From Nocardia paucivorans NBRC 100373 (GTDB lineage: Bacteria; Actinomycetota; Actinomycetes; Mycobacteriales; Mycobacteriaceae), in the NCBI RefSeq assembly GCF_000308675.1, contig NZ_BAGE01000026.1:1-32760 (forward strand): 32,760 nucleotides of DNA. Direction: 5' to 3'. This document shows, piece by piece, positions 27,315 through 32,760 of this stretch; positions within the stretch are counted from its first letter, which is position 1; every line of letters begins with the position of its first letter. The notes under the pieces were generated by a model. The model ran no database searches. It was not told where the DNA came from and saw only the letters and a list, made by a program, of their open reading frames with translations. Made by a program: the position numbers and the translations under genes.

Positions 27315-27341
27315 TTGTCCACATTGCGGGAGTTGTCCACA
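27315..27341 (+). promoter_or_regulatory. Two perfect DnaA boxes
   Basis: TTGTCCACA, the preferred DnaA box of actinobacteria, occurs at 27315-27323 and again at 27333-27341. Both are in the same orientation, 18 bases apart start to start. They lie in the 173-base gap before the ssb paralogue, about 110 bases from its start. DnaA binding and replication-linked control of ssb are inference. Confidence 0.7.
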
Positions 27342-27450
27342 ACTTCGGTTCCCGTCCTCCAGAGGCGCTCGTCGGAGGCGACGATGGAGACGTTCCCGAA
27401 GCACGGGAGGGGCGGCCCGGTATCGCCGGGTGGAGCGAAGGGATGTGGAT

Positions 27451-27948
27451 ATGTACGAGGCGATCACAACCGTCATCGGTACGGTGGTCAGCAATCCGGT
27501 AACGCGGGAGCTGCCGGGCGGCGATCGGGTGGTGACCTTCCGGTTGGCGAGTACGGCTCGCAGACTCGACCGTGATTCCGGGGAATGGGTGGACAACGGG
27601 ACGTTGTTTCTCACCGTGAGTTGTTGGCGTCGGCTCGTCGCGGGGGTGAACGCCTCGATTCACCGCGGCGACCCGGTGATCGTTCAGGGCCAGTTGCGGT
27701 CGAACGAGTACCGGACTCGCGACGGTGCGGAGCGCCGTGACCTCGAGATGCGCGCGCACACCGTCGGCCCGGATCTCACCCGGTGCATGGCCCAGGTGAC
27801 CCGATGGCGATCCGTGGCGAACGAATCGGGGAATATCGGCGGCACTCCGATCGCTGAAGAGACGAATACAGCGGGGGAGGATCGGCAAGGGGACACCGTG
27901 ATGGAGACCGTCCCGCCCACCCGGCATCCCGAGCCCGCCGACGTGTGA
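27451..27948 (+). CDS. ssb: Single-stranded DNA-binding protein paralogue (Rv2478c-like)
   Basis: The 165-residue protein carries one OB-fold domain over roughly residues 1-110: TTVIGTVVSNPVTRELPGG, VVTFRLASTARR, LFLTVSCWRRLVAGV, GDPVIVQGQLRSNEYRTRDG and LEMRAHTVGPDL. The remaining tail is hydrophilic and ends HPEPADV. It therefore lacks the acidic DDDIPF-like tip through which canonical SSB recruits partners, as in the second mycobacterial SSB. The ATG at 27451 follows AAGGGA; GTG two codons earlier is possible. It is followed by ettA and the giant glutamate dehydrogenase, the same order as Rv2478c-Rv2477c-Rv2476c. Two DnaA boxes lie upstream. Confidence 0.9.
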   Translation: MYEAITTVIGTVVSNPVTRELPGGDRVVTFRLASTARRLDRDSGEWVDNGTLFLTVSCWRRLVAGVNASIHRGDPVIVQGQLRSNEYRTRDGAERRDLEMRAHTVGPDLTRCMAQVTRWRSVANESGNIGGTPIAEETNTAGEDRQGDTVMETVPPTRHPEPADV

Positions 27949-27951
27949 TCC

Positions 27952-27968
27952 CCGAGCCCGCGGCTCGG
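27952..27968 (+). terminator. Small hairpin after ssb
   Basis: CCGAGCC and GGCTCGG pair around CGC, four bases past the ssb stop. The 7-bp GC-rich stem without a T-run may attenuate or end the ssb transcript. Confidence 0.4.
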
Positions 27969-28051
27969 TGATGTGGACATACACTCACGGGGATTCGTCG
28001 CGGGGGCGCGCCCCGAGGAGGCGGCGGGTCGCCTCGGTCGGCCCTCGCGAT

Positions 28052-28159
28052 GTGGCGGGGGAGGAATTGTTCGTACCCATCGGTGCCCGATGCCGCGAAT
28101 TATCGGAAAAACCGCCGTTGACCTGCATGGAGTGCGGGCGGACGGCATACGACAGTTAG
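28052..28159 (+). CDS. Possible 35-residue CxxC microprotein
   Basis: A short frame from GTG 28052 ends 9 bases before ettA and contains ARCRELSEKPPLTCMECGRT, with one Cys and a CxxC pair like a small zinc site. No ribosome site suits this start; GGGGGAGGAA precedes an internal TTG at 28067 but only by two or three bases. No family is recognised and chance is a real possibility. Confidence 0.15.
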   Translation: MAGEELFVPIGARCRELSEKPPLTCMECGRTAYDS

Positions 28160-28168
28160 GGTTGTCGC

Positions 28169-29845
28169 ATGGCTGAGTTCATCTACCAAATGAAGAAGGT
28201 TCGCAAGGCGCACGGCGATAAGGTCGTGCTCGACGATGTCACCTTGAACTTCCTTCCCGGCGCCAAGATCGGCGTCGTCGGCCCGAACGGCGCGGGTAAA
28301 TCCAGCGTGTTGAAGATCATGGCCGGACTGGACCAGCCGAACAACGGCGAGGCATTCCTCGCCCCGGGCGCGACGGTCGGCATTCTGCAGCAGGAGCCGC
28401 CGCTGAACGAGGAGAAGACCGTCCGCGGCAACGTGGAGGAGGGGCTCGGCGAGGTCAAGGTCAAACTCGACCGCTTCAACGAGATCGCCGAACTCATGGC
28501 CACCGACTACTCCGATGAACTCATGGACGAGATGGGCAAGCTCCAGGAGTACCTGGACCATGCCGACGCCTGGGACATCGACTCGCAGCTCGAACAGGCC
28601 ATGGACGCGTTGCGCTGCCCGCCGCCGGACGAGCCGGTGACCAACCTCTCCGGTGGTGAGCGTCGTCGGGTGGCGCTGTGCAAGTTGCTGCTGAGCAAAC
28701 CCGACCTGCTGCTGCTGGACGAGCCGACCAACCACCTCGACGCCGAGAGCGTGCTGTGGCTGGAGCAGTTCCTGGGCCAGTACCCGGGCGCGGTCCTCGC
28801 CGTCACCCACGACCGGTACTTCCTGGACAATGTCGCCGGCTGGATCCTCGAGCTCGACCGCGGTCGGGCCATCGGCTACGAGGGCAACTACTCCACCTAC
28901 CTGGAGAAGAAGGCCGAACGACTGGCGGTGCAGGGTAAGAAGGATCAGAAGCTGCAGAAGCGGCTGAAGGAAGAGTTGGCCTGGGTGCGTTCGGGTGCCA
29001 AGGCCCGGCAGGCCAAGAACAAGGCCCGGCTCGGTCGCTACGAAGAGATGGCCGCCGAGGCCGAGAAGATGCGGAAGCTGGACTTCGAGGAGATCCAGAT
29101 TCCGGCCGGTCCGCGTCTGGGCAATGTGGTGGTCGAGGTCGAGCACCTGGACAAGGGTTTCGGCGATCGTCAACTGATCAAGGACCTGTCGTTCAGCCTG
29201 CCGCGTAACGGCATCGTCGGGGTGATCGGCCCCAATGGTGTCGGTAAGACGACGCTGTTCAAGACCATTGTGGGTCTGGAGCAGCCGGACAGCGGGACCG
29301 TGAAGATCGGTGAGACGGTCAAGCTGAGCTACGTCGACCAGAACCGCGCCGGTATCGACCCGAACAAGACCGTCTGGCAGGTCGTTTCGGATGGGCTGGA
29401 CTATATCGAGGTGGGTCACCAGGAAATGCCCTCGCGCGCCTATGTCAGCGCCTTCGGCTTCAAGGGCCCCGACCAGCAGAAGCCGGCCGGGGTGCTCTCC
29501 GGTGGTGAGCGCAACCGGCTGAACCTGGCGCTGACGCTCAAGCAGGGGGGCAATCTGATCCTGCTCGACGAGCCGACCAACGACCTGGATGTGGAAACGC
29601 TTGGCTCGCTGGAGAACGCGCTGGAGAACTTCCCCGGTTGTGCCGTGGTCATCTCGCACGACCGGTGGTTCCTGGACCGAACCTGCACGCACATCCTGGC
29701 CTGGGAAGGAAACGACGACAACGAGGCCGCCTGGTTCTGGTTCGAGGGCAACTTCGAAGCCTATGAGGCGAACAAGATCGAACGCCTCGGTCCGGAAGCC
29801 GCACGGCCGCATCGGGTGACCCACCGCAAGCTGACTCGCGGGTAA
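28169..29845 (+). CDS. ettA: ABC-F translation factor EttA
   Basis: EttA binds the ribosomal E site and gates entry into elongation according to energy state. The 558-residue protein has two ATPase domains and no membrane segments. Walker A motifs are GPNGAGKS (38-45) and GPNGVGKT (354-361). Signatures are LSGGERRRV and LSGGERNRL. Walker B motifs are LLLLDEPTNHLD and LILLDEPTNDLD. An arm insertion lies in the first domain (about 95-140), and the interdomain linker includes ELAWVRSGAKARQAKNKARL. The 558-residue length and these motifs fit EttA (Rv2477c-like) rather than drug-resistance ABC-F proteins. The ATG at 28169 lacks a ribosome site; TAGGGT lies 6 bases upstream, suggesting a leaderless mRNA. 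Confidence 0.95.
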   Translation: MAEFIYQMKKVRKAHGDKVVLDDVTLNFLPGAKIGVVGPNGAGKSSVLKIMAGLDQPNNGEAFLAPGATVGILQQEPPLNEEKTVRGNVEEGLGEVKVKLDRFNEIAELMATDYSDELMDEMGKLQEYLDHADAWDIDSQLEQAMDALRCPPPDEPVTNLSGGERRRVALCKLLLSKPDLLLLDEPTNHLDAESVLWLEQFLGQYPGAVLAVTHDRYFLDNVAGWILELDRGRAIGYEGNYSTYLEKKAERLAVQGKKDQKLQKRLKEELAWVRSGAKARQAKNKARLGRYEEMAAEAEKMRKLDFEEIQIPAGPRLGNVVVEVEHLDKGFGDRQLIKDLSFSLPRNGIVGVIGPNGVGKTTLFKTIVGLEQPDSGTVKIGETVKLSYVDQNRAGIDPNKTVWQVVSDGLDYIEVGHQEMPSRAYVSAFGFKGPDQQKPAGVLSGGERNRLNLALTLKQGGNLILLDEPTNDLDVETLGSLENALENFPGCAVVISHDRWFLDRTCTHILAWEGNDDNEAAWFWFEGNFEAYEANKIERLGPEAARPHRVTHRKLTRG

Positions 29846-29936
29846 TCCTCGGCTCGTTTCCCCCCTCCCGGGTGCAGGACTAGTCTCGGGACCGGCGTCA
29901 CAGGGCACGGAATGGCATCCGAGGGAGTTGGCGAAA

Positions 29937-32760
29937 ATGACGGTCTCGTCCGAATTGTCCGGCGCGGCATGGACTGCCGAGTTGCTCGACGCGTTGCGCG
30001 CCGATCTCGGCGAACTGGAAGAGGGATACTTCCGGCATGTCGACGCGGGCGACGCGGACCGCGTGATCAGTGGTATCACGCAGGTTTTCCGCAGGCATCT
30101 GGAATTGGCGCTGGACCGCAACCCCGGGCGGGCCTCGGTGCGGGTCTACCACCCGGATGACGGTGCCGGGCTCGGCGCCGCCGTCCAAGTGGTCACCGAC
30201 GATATGCCGTTGCTGGTGGAGTCCGTCACCTCGTCATTGGCTCGGATGGGCGTCAGCATCAGCGAGGTGATCCATCCGATCTTCGAGGTGGAACGCGACC
30301 GGACGGGTCGACTGATCTCGGCCCGTCCGCACGCGGTCGATGAAAACGGCGGGACGGGTCTGCGTGAATCGTGGATGCACATCCAACTGCATCCGTCGAC
30401 CAGTGACGACCTCCTCGACCGTATTGCCGCTGCTGTACCGAGCGTGGTCGACGATGTGCGACAGGTGGTCGGCGACACTCCGAAGATCCACGAGACCTTC
30501 GGGGCAGTGGCGGCCGGGTTGGACCGCCTCGCAGAGACCGGCACGGCGCCGTTTCCGGCACAGGACCTGACCGACTGCGCAAACCTGTTGCGCTGGTTGG
30601 CCGACGGTAAATTCACCGTGCTCGGCTACGCCCGCTACCGGCAACACGCAAACGCGGACCCGGCCGATATCGAGATCGACCGGGATTCCTGCCTCGGAAT
30701 GCTGCGCCCGGGAGTCGGTACCGATTTCCGGGTGCCGATCAACGGCGTGGACCGGCCGCTGCTCAAGATGACCCAGGGGTTGATTCCGGCGACCGTGCAC
30801 CGCTCGGTGTACCCGTTCTTCATCGGGGTCGCCGACCTCGACGACACCGGCGTGGTGCGCGGCGAGCACCTGTTCATCGGCGTTTTCACCGTGACGGCCC
30901 TGCACGAGAACGTGCTCGATATCCCGGTGATCGAACGACGGGTGCGTTCGGTGATCGAGGAGAGCGGATTCGATCTGGATTCGTTCTCCGGGCAGGCCAT
31001 GCTCGAGGTGGTGCAGTCGTTCCCACGTACCGAGCTGTTCTCCTCCGACACCGAGACGCTGCGGCGCACGGCCAGCGCCGTGCTCAATATCGGTTTGCGG
31101 CGGCAGGTGCGGCTTTTCCTGCGCACCGACCCCTACGGACGATTCGTCGCGGCCATGGTCTACCTGCCCCGCGACCGCTACACCACGCAAACCCGGCTGG
31201 AAATGCAGGACATCCTGGTCCGTGAACTCGGTGGTGAGTCCATCGACTATTCGGCGCGGGTGAGCGAGAGCGAGCTCGCCAGCGTGTACTTCACGGTGCG
31301 GCTGCCGATAACCGAACCCGACGATTCCACCGAGCCGATCCGGGCCGAGCGCGTCGAGCAGATCTCCGACGAGGAGCGGTTGCGGATACAGCATCTACTC
31401 GCCGAGGCCAGCCATACCTGGAACGACCGTCTCGACGAAGAGGTCAGCACCTCGACACTGCTCGACCCCCGGCTGGTGCAGCGCTACGCCGCGGCCCTGC
31501 CCGACGGCTACAAACAGGATTTCTCCCCCCGACGGGCACTCGCAGATATCGCGCGACTGGAGCGGTTGACCGATGGCGCCATCGATCAGCAGCTGTACCG
31601 ACCAGCCGACGCCCCGGTCGGCTCCTGGCGGTTCTCGCTCTATATCGGCGGTGCCGGGATCTCGCTGAGCCAGGTCCTGCCCGTATTGCAGAGCCTCGGC
31701 GTGGAGGTCGTCGACGAGCGGCCCTATCAGGTCGTGCTCACCCCCGACGGGGAATCCACCGAAACAGCGCGAGTGGAGCGCTGGATCTACGATTTCGGCC
31801 TGCTGGCTCGGCCCGATCTGCTGCGCAATGCCATCGGCCAGGACCTCGACACGGAACTCCTTGAGCTCACCCGCGCAGGAACCGCCACCGAGGCCGACCG
31901 AGCCGAAGTGGAGGCACGTAAGCGCGGGATCCGGGAACGGTTCACCGATGCGTTCGCGGCGGTCTGGTACGGCAAGGCCGAAGCCGATGGCCTCAACGAA
32001 CTGGTTCTGCGCGCCGGGCTGCCGTGGCGCGAGGTCGCCGTCCTGCGCACCTACGCGAAATACCTGCAACAGGCCGGTTTCCCGTACAGTCAGGCCAATA
32101 TCGCCCGGGTGCTGCTCACCTACCCCGATGCGGCCCGATTGTTCGCCCAATTGTTCGCGGCGCGCTTCGATCCGGACACCCATTCCGCCGAACGTGCGGC
32201 CGATATCGAAAAGCAGGTGCGCGCCCGGATCGACGAGGTCGTGAGCCTGGACGCCGACCGTATTCTTCGGGCCATTCTGGGATTGATCGTCGCGACCCTG
32301 CGCACCAACTACTATGTCGTCGACGCCGCCGGTGCGCCCCGGGATTTCCTCTCCATCAAGGTGGATCCGCAGCTCATCGCGGAACTGCCGCAGCCGCGGC
32401 CGCGGTATGAGATCTTCGTGTATTCGCCGCGGGTGGAGGGTGTGCATCTGCGGTTCGGTGCGGTGGCGCGGGGTGGTTTGCGCTGGTCGGATCGGTTGGA
32501 GGATTTCCGGACCGAGATCTTGGGTCTGGTGAAGGCTCAGGCGGTGAAGAACGCGGTGATCGTGCCGGTCGGCGCCAAGGGTGGTTTCGTGGTGAAACAG
32601 CCTCCGGCGGCGACGGGCGACGCGATGGCGGATCGGCAGGCGTTGCAGGCCGAAGGGGTCTCGTGCTACCGCACCTTCATCTCCGGGCTCCTCGATATCA
32701 CCGACAATGTCGATCTGGCCTCGGATGAGGTTATTTCCCCCGCCCGCGTGGTCCGACACG
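29937..32760 (+). CDS. gdh: Giant NAD-dependent glutamate dehydrogenase, N-terminal 941 codons
   Basis: This 180-kDa class enzyme oxidises glutamate to 2-oxoglutarate with NAD and works in amino-acid catabolism. It runs off the right edge; the family is about 1600 residues, so roughly the first 58 percent is present. The N-terminal regulatory regions include VRVYHPDDGAGLGAAVQVV, VLGYARYR and LFLRTDPYGRFVAAMVYLPRDRY split across conserved blocks. The catalytic domain begins near residue 840 with GAVARGGLRWSDRLEDFR, VKAQAVKNAVIVPVGAKGG (Lys881). The ATG at 29937 follows GAGGGAG 9 bases upstream. It lies 91 bases after ettA, matching Rv2477c-Rv2476c order. In mycobacteria this enzyme is inhibited by GarA; that regulation is known there, not seen here. 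Confidence 0.95.
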   Translation, partial: MTVSSELSGAAWTAELLDALRADLGELEEGYFRHVDAGDADRVISGITQVFRRHLELALDRNPGRASVRVYHPDDGAGLGAAVQVVTDDMPLLVESVTSSLARMGVSISEVIHPIFEVERDRTGRLISARPHAVDENGGTGLRESWMHIQLHPSTSDDLLDRIAAAVPSVVDDVRQVVGDTPKIHETFGAVAAGLDRLAETGTAPFPAQDLTDCANLLRWLADGKFTVLGYARYRQHANADPADIEIDRDSCLGMLRPGVGTDFRVPINGVDRPLLKMTQGLIPATVHRSVYPFFIGVADLDDTGVVRGEHLFIGVFTVTALHENVLDIPVIERRVRSVIEESGFDLDSFSGQAMLEVVQSFPRTELFSSDTETLRRTASAVLNIGLRRQVRLFLRTDPYGRFVAAMVYLPRDRYTTQTRLEMQDILVRELGGESIDYSARVSESELASVYFTVRLPITEPDDSTEPIRAERVEQISDEERLRIQHLLAEASHTWNDRLDEEVSTSTLLDPRLVQRYAAALPDGYKQDFSPRRALADIARLERLTDGAIDQQLYRPADAPVGSWRFSLYIGGAGISLSQVLPVLQSLGVEVVDERPYQVVLTPDGESTETARVERWIYDFGLLARPDLLRNAIGQDLDTELLELTRAGTATEADRAEVEARKRGIRERFTDAFAAVWYGKAEADGLNELVLRAGLPWREVAVLRTYAKYLQQAGFPYSQANIARVLLTYPDAARLFAQLFAARFDPDTHSAERAADIEKQVRARIDEVVSLDADRILRAILGLIVATLRTNYYVVDAAGAPRDFLSIKVDPQLIAELPQPRPRYEIFVYSPRVEGVHLRFGAVARGGLRWSDRLEDFRTEILGLVKAQAVKNAVIVPVGAKGGFVVKQPPAATGDAMADRQALQAEGVSCYRTFISGLLDITDNVDLASDEVISPARVVRH

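Noticed and set aside
28100..32759. Long minus-strand frames over ettA and gdh (673, 386 and 454 codons)
   Set aside because: These are antisense shadows of strongly recognised plus-strand genes and show no known motifs.

Overview
The window is high-GC actinobacterial DNA, most likely from a Nocardia or close relative in the mycolic-acid group. Three things point there. There is a full-length carboxylic acid reductase very close to the Nocardia enzyme. There is a mycolate reductase (CmrA) homologue. Several gene neighbours also match Mycobacterium tuberculosis gene order as I recall it: an Rv2508c-like transporter, cmrA and orn, and an Rv2478c-Rv2477c-Rv2476c-like ssb/ettA/gdh group. No insertion sequence, prophage, integrase or CRISPR array was seen.

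Layout. Positions 1-4970: the start of a secreted Ala/Pro-rich protein (minus), a 685-base divergent gap, a FadH-type 2,4-dienoyl-CoA reductase, tRNA-Lys, and a lipoprotein L,D-transpeptidase ending at a strong bidirectional terminator. Positions 4969-7570: an unrecognised repeat protein (minus) with two coding minisatellites (16 x 21 bp and 18 x 18 bp) and two Ala-rich hydrophobic segments. Positions 7530-10784: tRNA-His, orn, cmrA and a divergent UMF1-type MFS transporter. Positions 10806-14240: a FabR/DesT-like TetR regulator, a promoter carrying an 18-bp palindrome, and an operon of ferredoxin-type reductase, DesA3-like acyl desaturase and a small translationally coupled protein. Positions 14281-16653: a small hypothetical, a MscS channel and a DUF4389 membrane protein. 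Positions 16724-19368: a three-gene ABC-2 transporter (minus). Positions 19466-23716: a TetR regulator divergent from car. Positions 24062-27277: tRNA-Arg, a CopD-CtaG fusion and a serine/threonine dehydratase. Positions 27315-32760: two perfect DnaA boxes, an ssb paralogue, ettA, and the first 941 codons of a giant NAD-dependent glutamate dehydrogenase that runs off the window.

How the genes work together. The best-supported regulatory units are the desaturase operon, with its palindromic operator and lipid-sensing type regulator, and the car/TetR pair, whose intergenic region carries three TGACA half-sites about two helical turns apart. The reductase and desaturase should together form an electron-transfer chain that desaturates acyl-CoA. 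Cell-envelope functions recur: L,D-transpeptidase, mycolate reductase, desaturase and possibly the repeat protein. The two points most worth following are the repeat protein and the pair of DnaA boxes in front of the ssb paralogue.
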